Assembly (NCBI GenBank): GCA_945872065.1
Contig: CAMBYH010000009.1
Span: forward strand, 1 to 64,000
Source of the DNA: Arsukibacterium tuosuense
GTDB taxonomy: Bacteria > Pseudomonadota > Gammaproteobacteria > Steroidobacterales > GCA-2729495
Direction of reading: 5' to 3'
DNA length: 64,000 nucleotides
Shown: piece after piece, positions 8,120-17,038 of the stretch
How the letters are laid out: each line of letters begins with the position of its first letter
How positions within the stretch are numbered: the first letter of the stretch is position 1
The notes under the pieces: generated by a model
Databases searched by the model: none
Told to the model about the DNA's origin: nothing
The model's input: only the letters and a program-made list of their open reading frames with translations
Position numbers and translations under genes: made by a program

Positions 8120-9397
8120 GTGCGCAAAGTTTTCTATGGCTGGTACGTCGCGGTCGCCTGCGGGCTGGGCCTGGCCTGTGGACTGGCCAGCGTCATCACC
8201 GCGACCTTCTCCATCTTCCTGGGTCCCCTCCGGGCCGAGTTTGGCTGGACCCCGTCCCAGACCTTCACGGGCCTCCTCCTGGTCACGGCGGCGGTCACCA
8301 TCGCGGCGCCTTTCATCGGCTCGCTGGTCGATCGCTTCGGCGCCCGGCGCATCATCATCTTCGGCTTCCTGATGGAAGGCGCGGTGATCGCGTCCTTTGC
8401 GACGCAGACAGAATCCCTCCTGACGTTCTACGCGCGGTACGTCGCCCTCGCCATTCTTGGGCTTGGCACCACCCACGTGGCCTTTGCCCGGGTGATTTCC
8501 GTGTGGTTCGACCGGCGGCGCGGCCTGGCACTGGGCATGGCCCTCGCTGGCCTCGGGGTCGGCGGCATCATCTGGCCGTTGCTTTCCCAGTGGGCGATCA
8601 CCGCCTACGGCTGGCGGACGGCCTACGTGATCGTGGCACTCGCGGTGGCCACCGTGGGCATCCTGGCCATCGGCCTGGTGGTCAGGGAGTCGCCGGAGTC
8701 CATGGGCCTGCGGCCTGATGGGGACGAGCAACCCAAAGCGGTGCAGGGCGTGGTACCGGAGGTGCCGGCACAGACGGGTTTCACGCTGGCCGAGACCCTG
8801 CGCCAGGGCCATTTCTGGCTGATGCTCGGGGCTTTCCTGCTGATCGGTATCGGCATACAGAGCCTGATCCTCCATCTCGTGCCGATGCTGGTCCTGCGGG
8901 ATGTGGAGCCGATGCGCGCGGCCCAGGCCCAGTCCCTGGTCGCGGCGGCCCTCATCGTCGGCCGCCTCGGCGCGGGCATGCTGATGGACCGCTTCTTCGC
9001 CCCGCGGGTGGCGATCACCTTTCTCGTGGGACCCGTCGTCGGCATCATCCTGCTGGCTTCCGGTGCCAGCGGCACGGCGGCGTTTCTAGCGGGGATGCTC
9101 ACGGGGCTCGCAGCCGGTGCCGAAGTGGACGTCACAGCCTTTCTCGCCAGCCGTTACTTCGGCCTGAAGTACTTCAGCCGGATCTACGCCTGGTTCTACA
9201 GCGCCTACTCTGCCGGCGCCGGCATCGGCCCGCTGCTGACGGCCCAGGCTGTGGAGCACTACGGGGATTACACGGAAATCCTCTACGTGCACGCGGCGCT
9301 GCTGATTGTCGCGGGGCTGATGCTGACGCGTCTGAAGCCGTTCCCGAAGTCCTTTCCCGTGGGAGCACCCGTCGGGGCGCCCGTAGGAGCGCCTTGA
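8120..9397 (+). CDS. MFS transporter with a REP-encoded C-terminal tail
   Basis: Inner-membrane permease of 425 residues with 12 predicted helices, beginning MRKVFYGWYVAVACGLGLACG. This start and the GALVDRFGARR-like loop (GSLVDRFGARRIIIFG) resemble the oxalate/formate and monocarboxylate antiporter group. It starts at GTG 8120 with GAGGAA just upstream. The last nine residues (VGAPVGAPVGAP) come from direct repeats of a REP head, GTNGGNGCNCC, so the natural end was probably near FPKSFP. The substrate is unknown. Confidence 0.87.
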   Translation: MRKVFYGWYVAVACGLGLACGLASVITATFSIFLGPLRAEFGWTPSQTFTGLLLVTAAVTIAAPFIGSLVDRFGARRIIIFGFLMEGAVIASFATQTESLLTFYARYVALAILGLGTTHVAFARVISVWFDRRRGLALGMALAGLGVGGIIWPLLSQWAITAYGWRTAYVIVALAVATVGILAIGLVVRESPESMGLRPDGDEQPKAVQGVVPEVPAQTGFTLAETLRQGHFWLMLGAFLLIGIGIQSLILHLVPMLVLRDVEPMRAAQAQSLVAAALIVGRLGAGMLMDRFFAPRVAITFLVGPVVGIILLASGASGTAAFLAGMLTGLAAGAEVDVTAFLASRYFGLKYFSRIYAWFYSAYSAGAGIGPLLTAQAVEHYGDYTEILYVHAALLIVAGLMLTRLKPFPKSFPVGAPVGAPVGAP

Positions 9398-9436
9398 GGC
9401 GCGATCGATAGGAATCGCGCCTGAAGGCGCTCCTAC
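9383..9436. repeat. REP-like inverted pair, copy 4 (best-preserved)
   Basis: Left half GTAGGAGCGCCTTGAGGCGC at 9383-9402 continuing GATC, and right half ATCGCGCC...GGCGCTCCTAC at 9414-9436: two self-palindromic halves in inverted orientation. Two degenerate heads (9357-9379) precede it in direct orientation. It lies between the convergent MFS and regA genes, so the pair may act as a bidirectional transcription stop or RNA-stabilising hairpin (inference). Confidence 0.85.
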
Positions 9437-9444
9437 GGGCGACG

Positions 9445-9975
9445 CTACCGCCGGACCGGGCGCTTCTGGAGTTTCCGCTGCAGGGTCCGGCGATGGACGC
9501 CGAGAGCCCGCGCCGTGGCGGAGATGTTGCCCTGGTTCTCCGTCAGCACCCTCTGGATGTGCTCCCACTCCACGCGCTTGACGGACAGCGGTCGCGGCGT
9601 GTCAGGCAGTGGCCCCGGGGCTGGGGCATCCGGGGCCGTCAGCGCGGCAACGATCGCCTCAATGTCCGCCGGCTTCGTCAGATACTGGCTGGCACCCAGT
9701 TTCACGGCTTCCACGGCCGTCGCGATGCTGCCATAGCCGGTAAGTACCACCGTCCGCGCCGGGCGAGGTCCCCGGGTCAGCAGCGGGATCAGTGTTAGCC
9801 CGGAGCCGGTCCCGATCCGCAGGTCCACCACTGCGAGGTCGGGCGGCGCGGCGTCAATGAGTGCGGTCGCCTGCTCGCAGGTCAGGGCTACGGTCACGTC
9901 GAAGCCCCGGCGACGGAGGGCCGTCGCCAGCACCTCACTGAATACCGGATCGTCTTCGACAACCAGTGTTTTCAC
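9445..9975 (-). CDS. regA: RegA/ActR/PrrA-type redox response regulator
   Basis: A 176-residue regulator with an N-terminal receiver (phospho-acceptor D51 in LAVVDLRIG, Thr in VVLTGYG, Lys in YLTKPAD), a Pro/Ala linker, and a C-terminal Fis-type helix-turn-helix. The sequence VEWEHIQRVLTENQGNISAT and the following RALGVHRRTLQRKLQKRPV are near-invariant in RegA/PrrA/ActR. These regulators control respiration, carbon and nitrogen fixation or cytochrome genes by redox state. The start overlaps the end of regB by 4 bases, so the pair is co-translated. Confidence 0.95.
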   Translation of the reverse strand: MKTLVVEDDPVFSEVLATALRRRGFDVTVALTCEQATALIDAAPPDLAVVDLRIGTGSGLTLIPLLTRGPRPARTVVLTGYGSIATAVEAVKLGASQYLTKPADIEAIVAALTAPDAPAPGPLPDTPRPLSVKRVEWEHIQRVLTENQGNISATARALGVHRRTLQRKLQKRPVRR

Positions 9976-11288
9976 GCGTAGCTCTCCATCGGTGGCATGA
10001 GAGGCAGCCGCAGGCGCGCCGTGGTGCCACCCTCGTCGTTGTTCGCCGCCTCGAGACTACCACCCGCCTGGGTGATGGCTGCATGGGAAAGGAACAACCC
10101 GAGACCGAGACCCCCCTCCTTGCTCGAGATGCCCAGACGGTCCAGTGAACCGGGCTGACCGGAGCGGATACCGCCGCCGCGGTCGATCACACTGATGGTC
10201 AGGCTGACAGCATCCCAGACATAGTTCACCCGGACGGCCCGGGGTGACACATCGACGGCGTTATGCAGGATGTTTAACAAGGCCTGGCGTACGGTGCGCT
10301 CGACAGCCAGCACCGGTGGTTCACCGGACGCGGCCGGGAGCTCGATGCGCACGCTGCATCCCGGCCGCAGTCGGCAGACTTCTGCAACCGTCTGGCTGAC
10401 GAAGCGGTCGAGAGACAAAGACTCGGCGGTATCTGCCCGGGCCGCCCCCGCTGATGCCGAGATGACGGACAGCGCTTCCTTGCAGCGGGCGATCTGGTCC
10501 CGGAGAACTGTGATGTCCTGGTAGAGGGCCGGGTGAGTCGCGGCCGGGTACTCCCGGGCAATCTCCCCCGTAACCACGGCCATGGTGGCCAGCGGCGTAC
10601 TCAGCTCGTGGGCAGCACCGGCGGCCAGGGTGGCCACGGCAAGCACACGCTCATCCCGCAGTGCCGACTCCCGCAACCGGGCCAGGTAGCGGTCCCGCTC
10701 CCGGACCGTCTGGGCCATCGCGGCGACGAAGGTGGCAATCAGCACGGTCAGGACCACGAAGCCCACCCACATTCCGGCCGCGTGCAGGTCCATGGCGGAC
10801 CTGCTGCTCATGTTTATAAACTCGGGAACCTCGACCCGCCAGAGCATGAGGACCGTGTAACTGACGGCGCTCAGGCCCGCAATAATCCAGGTGTAGATCT
10901 GGGGAAGCGCCGCCGCGGAGATAATCATCGGCAGCACGAAGAAGTAGACGAACGGATTCGACGCCCCACCGGTGTAGTAGAGAATACTGGTGAGCGCGAA
11001 AAGATCCACCAGCAGCTGGATGAAGAACTCCCGGTCGCTGACGGGCTCCGCCGCCTTGTGCCGCAGCCACACCCAGAAGTTGAAGAGGCACAGACCGACC
11101 ACGATCAGCAGCATCTGCAGGGCGGGAACTGGCAGGTCGTAGACCTGCCGCGCCAGCAGGAGGCACAGCGCGCAACCCGGCACCGCAATCATCCGTATCC
11201 AGATGAGTCGGCGGACGTTGAGACCCGCCGGCTGCTCCCGGGTCGACGGCGCAAGTCCTGGAGCTGGCAGAGTCCTCGTCTTGTTCAA
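9972..11288 (-). CDS. regB: RegB/PrrB-type redox-sensing histidine kinase
   Basis: Membrane histidine kinase of 438 residues. About six N-terminal transmembrane helices include the quinone-sensing heptapeptide GGASNPF at residues 107-113. The H-box has H227 in AAGAAHELSTPL, and the N, G1 and G2 boxes are in NILHNAVD, IDRGGGI and GGLGLGLFLS. C269 lies 42 residues after the His, close to the position of the redox-active Cys265 of Rhodobacter RegB (H225), so thiol sensing is plausible. The start is TTG, overlapping the preceding kinase stop as TTGA. It partners with the overlapping regA. Confidence 0.94.
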   Translation of the reverse strand: MNKTRTLPAPGLAPSTREQPAGLNVRRLIWIRMIAVPGCALCLLLARQVYDLPVPALQMLLIVVGLCLFNFWVWLRHKAAEPVSDREFFIQLLVDLFALTSILYYTGGASNPFVYFFVLPMIISAAALPQIYTWIIAGLSAVSYTVLMLWRVEVPEFINMSSRSAMDLHAAGMWVGFVVLTVLIATFVAAMAQTVRERDRYLARLRESALRDERVLAVATLAAGAAHELSTPLATMAVVTGEIAREYPAATHPALYQDITVLRDQIARCKEALSVISASAGAARADTAESLSLDRFVSQTVAEVCRLRPGCSVRIELPAASGEPPVLAVERTVRQALLNILHNAVDVSPRAVRVNYVWDAVSLTISVIDRGGGIRSGQPGSLDRLGISSKEGGLGLGLFLSHAAITQAGGSLEAANNDEGGTTARLRLPLMPPMESYA

Positions 11289-12664
11289 CTGACTGGCACT
11301 CCGGCAGGGACCTCGAGCAGGGCAACGAGCCCTGGCCGGTTGTCCTCAAGCCGCAGGCTGCCGCCGTGGAGCCTCGCCACCGCGGCGGCGAGGTTCAGAC
11401 CCAGGCCCGAGCCATCCCGGGGCGGTGCATTGCTGAGCCTCACGAAGGGCTCCACGGCCCGGGCGCGCTCATCCGCCGGTATGCCGGGACCGGAATCAGT
11501 AACGGAGATGATGAGCCGACCCTCCGCGACGCGGGTGCGCAGCTCAATACGACCGCCAGCCGGAGTGAACTTGAGGGCGTTGTCGATGAGGTTGGCCACC
11601 GCCTGGGCGAGGAGCTGGCGATGCCCAAGTACGGAACTCCCGGTTGCACAGGTAACGGACAACTCAACGCCCTGCTCCTCCGCCTGGGGCTGGTAGAGCT
11701 CCCCAAGCTCGCCCAGCATGGTGTCCAGGGCCACAGGCTCCGGCAGGGCGCCAACCGTGCCGCTCTCAGCTTCGGCGATCTGGAGCAGCGCCGTGAGCAC
11801 CCGTTGCATGTGGTCCACATCCCGCAGCGTCTGCTCCAGGGTCTCCGGCCTGGTCTGGTCCGCAGCTCCACTCTCGTCGCTGGCAGACAGGGACTGCTCC
11901 AGCCGCAGGCGCATCCGGTGCATGGGGCTGCGCAGGTCATGGGCTGCACTGTGCAGTGCTGTCCGGAGGATCTCCGTGGTCCGGGCCAGCCGGGCCAGCA
12001 GCGCGTTCACCTCGACTGCCAGGGTATCGAACTCGTCGTCGTCCCCCGCCAGCGGCAGGCGGCGGGCCAGATTGCCGCTGACGATCTCCTTGCAACTGCG
12101 GCTCACTGCTTCTACCCGGGCAAGAATGCGTTGACTCTGCCGGTAGCCTATTCCCAGAGCGAGCAGGGTCACAAGCAGGGTGCCAATGGCCGCAGCGACC
12201 GCAAACCGGCGCCCCAGATCCCGCCGGTCGCTCAGGTCCGTGCCCACCAGGAGCCGCACTCCGGGCGCGGGGTCCAGCACCAGGGCGCGCACGGGCCGGT
12301 CGGTCTCGATGCCACCCTCCCGCAGTTCAATCTCGAATTCCGCCCAGCGCCCGTCCCGTCCCCGCATCATCGGCCAGGCCGGCAGGTTGCCGGCAATGAC
12401 AAAGCCTTCACCATCGGTCAGGAGATAGACCGCGTTGATGCGGCTGAAGGTGCTGGCCCGCAGGTTCAGCTCGCTGATGATCCCCGGGGTGCCGCTGCGG
12501 CCGTAGGCCTCGAGGAGGCCCAGGGCATCGCGCTCGATGACGGCATCAACCTCGGTGTTGATAAAGCGCGTGGTGAGCAGGTAGATGACAAAGACCAGCG
12601 CCACCAGCGCCGCGGCAAAGCTGGCCGCATAGACCACCGACAGTCGCAGCGCCGAGGTGCGCAC
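11285..12664 (-). CDS. HAMP-containing sensor histidine kinase
   Basis: Inner-membrane kinase of 459 residues. TM1 is LRLSVVYAASFAAALVALVFVIYLL, followed by a periplasmic sensor of about 130 residues, TM2 (VAAAIGTLLVTLLALGIGY), HAMP, H-box AAHDLRSPMHRM, N-box LIDNALKF, G1 VTDSGPGIP and G2 GSGLGLNLA. GTG 12664 was chosen because it begins the conserved RTSALRLS N-terminus one base after the regulator stop; a longer start would overlap that gene by 32 bases. It pairs with the OmpR regulator and is followed by regB, overlapping by 4 bases. Confidence 0.92.
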   Translation of the reverse strand: MRTSALRLSVVYAASFAAALVALVFVIYLLTTRFINTEVDAVIERDALGLLEAYGRSGTPGIISELNLRASTFSRINAVYLLTDGEGFVIAGNLPAWPMMRGRDGRWAEFEIELREGGIETDRPVRALVLDPAPGVRLLVGTDLSDRRDLGRRFAVAAAIGTLLVTLLALGIGYRQSQRILARVEAVSRSCKEIVSGNLARRLPLAGDDDEFDTLAVEVNALLARLARTTEILRTALHSAAHDLRSPMHRMRLRLEQSLSASDESGAADQTRPETLEQTLRDVDHMQRVLTALLQIAEAESGTVGALPEPVALDTMLGELGELYQPQAEEQGVELSVTCATGSSVLGHRQLLAQAVANLIDNALKFTPAGGRIELRTRVAEGRLIISVTDSGPGIPADERARAVEPFVRLSNAPPRDGSGLGLNLAAAVARLHGGSLRLEDNRPGLVALLEVPAGVPVS

Positions 12665-12665
12665 G

Positions 12666-13343
12666 TCAGTCGGCCCGTAGCGTATAGCCGGCACCACGCA
12701 CGGTGTGAATGAGGGGCTTGTCGAAACCCTTGTCCACAGCCTGGCGCAGCCGGCTCAGGTGCACGTCGATGACATTGGTCTGCGGATCGAAGTGCAGGTC
12801 CCAGACGCCTTCGAGCAGCATCGTCCGGGTGACCACCTGCCCTGCCCGGCGCAGCAGGTACTCGAACAACTTGAACTCCCGGGCCGTCAGCTCGATGCGA
12901 CGTCCGCCCCGGGTGACTGTGCGCGCCAGGACATCCATTTCCAGGTCTGCGAGCCGCAGCTTCATTTCGGGCAGAGGCGCGATCTGGCCCCGGCGCAGCA
13001 GCGCTTCAATACGGGCCAGCAGTTCAGCCAGGGCAAAGGGCTTGGTCAGGTAGTCGTCACCGCCAGCCTGCAGGCCCTCAACCCGGTGATCCACGGAACC
13101 GAGGGCGGACAGAATGAGGACGGGCGTGCGGTTGCCCTGCTTGCGCAGGATCTCGATGATCGTCAGCCCGTCCAGGTACGGCAACATCCGGTCGGCCACG
13201 ATGCCGTCGTACTGATTTTCCGTCGCCCGGAAGAGCCCATCGCGGCCGTCGGCCGCGTGATCTACCCGGTAGCCGGCTTCGGTCAGCGCCTTGACCAGGT
13301 AGCCTGCGGCGTCCCGGTCGTCTTCTATCAGCAGCAGATTCAT
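12666..13343 (-). CDS. OmpR-family response regulator
   Basis: A 225-residue two-domain regulator. The receiver has the acidic pair in IEDDRD, phospho-acceptor D51 (GIVADRMLP), Ser in LILSALG and Lys in YLTKPFA. The C-terminal winged helix has ELTAREFKLFEYLLRRAGQVVTRTMLLEGVWDLHFDPQTNVIDVHLSRLR in the family pattern. It is transcribed just ahead of its kinase (1-base gap) and 58 bases after the degP/mucD-like gene. This trio often senses envelope stress or metals in Gammaproteobacteria; the signal here is unknown. Confidence 0.95.
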   Translation of the reverse strand: MNLLLIEDDRDAAGYLVKALTEAGYRVDHAADGRDGLFRATENQYDGIVADRMLPYLDGLTIIEILRKQGNRTPVLILSALGSVDHRVEGLQAGGDDYLTKPFALAELLARIEALLRRGQIAPLPEMKLRLADLEMDVLARTVTRGGRRIELTAREFKLFEYLLRRAGQVVTRTMLLEGVWDLHFDPQTNVIDVHLSRLRQAVDKGFDKPLIHTVRGAGYTLRAD

Positions 13344-13401
13344 CGCTGAATCCTAGCAGCTGCGGCTCCAGGCCAGCCCGCCCGGGGGCGACCCCCAGGT
13401 C

Positions 13402-14910
13402 CTACCCGGTGATCGTCAGTGGCAGGAATATCCGGCCCTCATTGCGCTGAATCAGCAACGGAATGGGCTGGCCCTTGGGCAGCTTGCCGGCAAGACCGGC
13501 CAGCTCCTGAGGACTGCTTACCAGCTGATCACCAACCTGGAGAATGATATCGCCGGCGTTCACGCCCGCCCGGGCTGCCGGGCCGGCAGAGACGCCGACC
13601 ACCAGCACGCCGCCGGTCTCGATGCCCGTCTGCTGGCGCTGTTCCGCCGTGAGGGCGGCAACCTGGACGTTCAGGATGCCGGGCTTCTGGTCCTCCTTCT
13701 CGGTGGCGGCCACTACTTCGCCTTCCGCAGGCTTGAGCTGGGCGACAGTCAGCTTGATCTCGCGGGACTTTTTGTCCCGCCACACGGTCAGTGCAACCTC
13801 GGTACCGGGCCGGGTCTCACCCACCAGCGGGGGCAGATCCGCTGACTGGCCGATGGGCACCCCGTTGAACGCAAGGATCACATCGCCCGGCTTCAGCCCC
13901 GCCTTGCTGGCAGGTCCGGTCTTGTCGACCTGGCCGATCAGCGCGCCCGCGGGCGTGTCCAGTCCGAAGGATTTGGCGAGGTCCCCGTTCAGGGTCTGTA
14001 TGCCCACGCCCAGCCAGCCCCGCTGCACGCTGCCCGTAGCGGCCAGCTGCCGCGCCACGCTGGTGGCAGTGTTGATGGGAATCGCGAAAGAGAGGCCCAT
14101 GTAGCCACCGCTGCGACTGTAGATCTGGGAGTTGATCCCCACGACTTCGCCCCGGGTGTTGAACAGCGGGCCGCCGGAGTTACCCGGATTGACGGCCACA
14201 TCGGTCTGGATGAAGGGCACGTAGTTGCCATCCGGCAGGCTGCGGCCCAAGGCACTGACGATGCCCTGGGTGGCGGTGTGCTCCAGACCAAAGGGCGAAC
14301 CGATGGCCAGCACCCAGTCGCCCACTTCGAGCTGCGAAGAATCGCCGACCTGCACGACCGGCAGCCCCGTAGCGTCGATCTTGAGCAGGGCAACGTCTGA
14401 AGCCTTGTCGAGACCAATGACCTTGGCCCTCTTCTCGGAATTGTCGGCGAGCTTCACGATGATCTCGTCGGCGCCATCGACCACGTGGGCATTGGTCAGG
14501 ATCTCGCCATCGGCAGAAATGATGAAGCCTGAACCCAGGGAGTTACCTTCCCGCGGGCCTGGTCCGGAGCGGGGACCCGGCATCCCGCGAAACTGACGGA
14601 AGAGCTCTTCCATGCCCGGTGGCAGGCCCTCCGGCAGGCCACTCATGCCCGCACCCTCGTCTGCCTTCTGGGTGGTGCTGATGTTGACGACGCTCGCCTG
14701 ATTGCGCTTGATGATGGCCTTGAAGTTCGGGAGTCCCGGCTGCGCCTCCGGTGCCTGGGTGGGGGCTGTCACCGGCGCGGCGGCCAGCACCGGGTTGGCT
14801 GACACCGTACCCGGCTCGGCCGGTCCGGAGACGGCAGGCCCAGACAGGGCGCTGCCGAGCATCAGGGCGGCGGTCACGGCGACGAGCACGAGAGGGACTT
14901 GGTAGCGCAT
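13402..14910 (-). CDS. Do-family periplasmic serine protease/chaperone (DegP/MucD type)
   Basis: Envelope quality-control protease of 502 residues. It has a signal peptide (VPLVLVAVTAALMLGSALSG) and a trypsin-like domain with catalytic H142 (NAHVVDG), D172 (ASDVALLK) and S245 (GNSGGPLF). Two PDZ domains follow (GWLGVGIQ..., and a second beginning ILNVQVAAL). ATG 14910 was chosen over an upstream start because AGGA precedes it and it opens the signal peptide. It is first in a same-strand run with an OmpR regulator and kinase, which suggests that protease and sensor share an envelope-stress role (inference). Confidence 0.94.
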   Translation of the reverse strand: MRYQVPLVLVAVTAALMLGSALSGPAVSGPAEPGTVSANPVLAAAPVTAPTQAPEAQPGLPNFKAIIKRNQASVVNISTTQKADEGAGMSGLPEGLPPGMEELFRQFRGMPGPRSGPGPREGNSLGSGFIISADGEILTNAHVVDGADEIIVKLADNSEKRAKVIGLDKASDVALLKIDATGLPVVQVGDSSQLEVGDWVLAIGSPFGLEHTATQGIVSALGRSLPDGNYVPFIQTDVAVNPGNSGGPLFNTRGEVVGINSQIYSRSGGYMGLSFAIPINTATSVARQLAATGSVQRGWLGVGIQTLNGDLAKSFGLDTPAGALIGQVDKTGPASKAGLKPGDVILAFNGVPIGQSADLPPLVGETRPGTEVALTVWRDKKSREIKLTVAQLKPAEGEVVAATEKEDQKPGILNVQVAALTAEQRQQTGIETGGVLVVGVSAGPAARAGVNAGDIILQVGDQLVSSPQELAGLAGKLPKGQPIPLLIQRNEGRIFLPLTITG

Positions 14911-15215
14911 GGATAAGATCCTGGATCTTTCAGATGGAAATTTTGAAGGGGAGGACAAAACTGCAACCTGGATAGTATCCGGAGTCAGGCCCGGTTCGTG
15001 ACACCGGCGGGCGGCGGAGCCGTCATCGCCTGAGACAGAGGGGGGCAGAGTTCAGGCTGTGCCCGCTTGCCCACCCACCGGTGCCACTCAGTCACGTCGT
15101 CGAAAGTCCAGGTTGGCTATACACGTCGTGCCTGGGGAGGGGGTGACTCACCAGAGCACGGGGCAATAGTGGACCCCGCCCCATCGCGGGAGCGTTGCGG
15201 GGAACTTAAGATTTC
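14911..15215. other. Intergenic region without a recognisable gene
   Basis: 305 bases between the degP-like start and the end of the NAD(P)-binding lipoprotein gene. No coding frame with homology was seen on either strand. On the minus strand, TTGCAG (near 14963) and an AT-rich AAATTT 17 bases later could be a weak promoter for the protease gene. A short AT-rich inverted repeat, TTAAGA-tttc-TTAA, lies just after the lipoprotein stop but lacks a T-tract. Confidence 0.4.
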
Positions 15216-16004
15216 TTAATTGGGGTCGGGTTTGAGGGTGGCGAAACGCTGGCGCCAGGCGCCGGGGGCAAGACTGGGGTCATTGACCAGTTCGAAAGTG
15301 ACGTTGCGGGCCCCAGGCTGGCTGAGACTTTCAATCAGGACCAGGGCCAGATCGTCCCGGGATAAGGTGCTGCGCAGCAGGGGCCGCCAGTTGTCCCCCT
15401 GATCGAGACGCAGGCCCTGCTGGCCGGCCGGCTGATTCACGAGCCCCCCGGGCCGGACGATGGTGTAGGTGAGGCCGCTGGCCCGGAGGTAGTCCTCCCC
15501 CTTCAGGCGCCAGCCCAGGGCCCCCTTCGTCGCCTTGTTGAAGGGGTGGGCCGGATCGGTCACGCCGATCGCCGTGAGCAGCACAAAGTGCTGCACCTGC
15601 TCCTGGCGGGCAGCGGCCACCAGATTGCGGACCCCGCCGTAGTCGACGAACTCCGCGCTGTTATCGTCGCCCACCGTGTTGGCGCCGATGACGCTGATGA
15701 CCCGCCCGACGCCCTGCATGGCAACTGCAACCTGGGCCGGATCACGGACGTCGCACTCCACCCAATCGACTCCGGCAAAATCCGGGCCCAGGCGCTGCCC
15801 GGCAGCGGCCCGGCTGCGGGTCATGGCCCGCAACGGGATGCCCTGCTCCTTGAGGCGCTGGAGCACATAGCGGCCGGCCCGACCAGAAGCACCGGCCACC
15901 AGGACCAGCTCGCCGTCCCGGGACGGTGCGCTGGCACAACCCGGCAGGGCGAGAATGAGCACCAGGAAAAGGCCGGTCAGGCCGGTCAGGCGCCTGGGGT
16001 TCAT
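15216..16004 (-). CDS. NAD(P)-binding (NmrA/atypical SDR) lipoprotein
   Basis: A 262-residue protein with a lipoprotein signal (LFLVLILALPGC, lipidation at the Cys) followed by an atypical SDR/NmrA Rossmann domain. The nucleotide motif is VAGASGRAGRYV, then VISVIGANTVGDDNSAEFVDYGG and LRASGLTYTIVRPGGL, as in the YwnB/NmrA-like epimerase family. Lipidation of an NAD(P)-dependent fold is odd, since the periplasm lacks free pyridine nucleotides; it may face the cytosol or be a binding protein. ATGA overlap with the preceding propeller-like gene marks an operon. Confidence 0.84.
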   Translation of the reverse strand: MNPRRLTGLTGLFLVLILALPGCASAPSRDGELVLVAGASGRAGRYVLQRLKEQGIPLRAMTRSRAAAGQRLGPDFAGVDWVECDVRDPAQVAVAMQGVGRVISVIGANTVGDDNSAEFVDYGGVRNLVAAARQEQVQHFVLLTAIGVTDPAHPFNKATKGALGWRLKGEDYLRASGLTYTIVRPGGLVNQPAGQQGLRLDQGDNWRPLLRSTLSRDDLALVLIESLSQPGARNVTFELVNDPSLAPGAWRQRFATLKPDPN

Positions 16005-16939
16005 CCCCGGAACACGGCGATCCCGGCCAGGGAACGGAAGGGCGCCGTGAAGCCGGCGTCCATCTGCTGCACGATCTTTTCCTCCCGGAGGTCGATGCGC
16101 GCGGCAACCCCGGTCCAGACGTTGGCGGCCAGCGCGTAGCGCGGGTCCACATCGGGCGTCACCTGGGCCCAGCCGTAGCCGGGGAGCGGGATGTGCTGCA
16201 GGACCTTGCCGGCCTCGTCATACACCGCGAGTCCGTCGGCGACGGTGCACAGCAGCCGCCCATCAGGGAGATAGGCCACGGCGATGAACCAGCGCTTGTC
16301 GGTGCGATCGTAGGGATCTGCGTCGGGGTAGCCGGCGAGGTCCGGCAGCTGGCGGCGATTGCGCAGGTCGTACCGCATCAGACGGCGGGCAGTCTCCGTC
16401 GTGTAGGTGATGAACTCGCCGGACGGGTGCAGCGTGGAGTGGGTGACGCCCTTGAAGCGGGTCGGCTCCGGCGCGTACTCGGTGGGGTAATCGTCCAGCA
16501 GCTTCAGGTCGGGGCTGTACTGGTAGATGTGTCCGACACCGAGCGTGCCATCCGCAAGAAACTTGGCGCTGGTGCCCTTCCAGATTTCCTTGCCGATGAA
16601 GTACTCACCGAAGTAGTGATTGCCGGCCTGGTCCCAGCTGACGCTGCCGAAGGAGCGACCCGAGTCCCAGGGGGGCAATTCCTTGCCATCGGGAGTGGCC
16701 CGCACCGCGATGTGGTCGTGGCAGTCGAAGCCCCAGAGGGTGCCGTCCGGCGCCACCGTGCAGCCGACGATGAAGTAGCGGGTGCCGCTGGTGTACCAGG
16801 TGCCCTTCGCGATCCAGTTTTTGTCGAACTGGAGGATGCGCCCCTCCCCCATGTGATCGTCATCAGGGTTGTTGAGGTAGGTGCAGCCCAGAAAAATGTC
16901 ACCCTTTGCAAAGGGCTTCAGGGTGGAGGTCTTTTGCAT
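16001..16939 (-). CDS. Conserved hypothetical protein, SMP-30/beta-propeller-like
   Basis: A 312-residue protein without a signal peptide. It contains repeated strand patterns of the form VAPDGTLWGFD, VAYLPDGRLLCTVADGLAVYD and HPSGEFITYTTE, typical of six-bladed propellers such as gluconolactonase/SMP-30. I do not see enough to name an activity. It begins MQKTSTLKPFAKG. It is the first gene of a two-gene unit with the lipoprotein, divergent from the Rieske oxygenase at 17039 (99-base gap), so a shared degradative pathway is plausible. A 19-base copy of its 5' end occurs at 19055. Confidence 0.72.
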   Translation of the reverse strand: MQKTSTLKPFAKGDIFLGCTYLNNPDDDHMGEGRILQFDKNWIAKGTWYTSGTRYFIVGCTVAPDGTLWGFDCHDHIAVRATPDGKELPPWDSGRSFGSVSWDQAGNHYFGEYFIGKEIWKGTSAKFLADGTLGVGHIYQYSPDLKLLDDYPTEYAPEPTRFKGVTHSTLHPSGEFITYTTETARRLMRYDLRNRRQLPDLAGYPDADPYDRTDKRWFIAVAYLPDGRLLCTVADGLAVYDEAGKVLQHIPLPGYGWAQVTPDVDPRYALAANVWTGVAARIDLREEKIVQQMDAGFTAPFRSLAGIAVFRG

Positions 16940-17038
16940 TGCCGGGACTCCTTGGGATATGTTCCCCCGGATTATTGCCGAATCCTTTGACCAAGTCCTG
17001 ACGAAATATCCCTATCCCGTAGTTGCGAGTAGGTCTCC

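Noticed and set aside
10533-12712. Long plus-strand frames (387 and 448 residues) opposite the two kinases
   Set aside because: The minus strand encodes kinases with all signature boxes. The antisense products are His/Gly/Gln-rich low-complexity translations without family features.
15193-15225. SigmaE-type promoter GGAACTT on the plus strand
   Set aside because: It would read into the 3' end of a minus-strand gene, no plus-strand gene follows for 1.8 kb, and the -10 does not fit.
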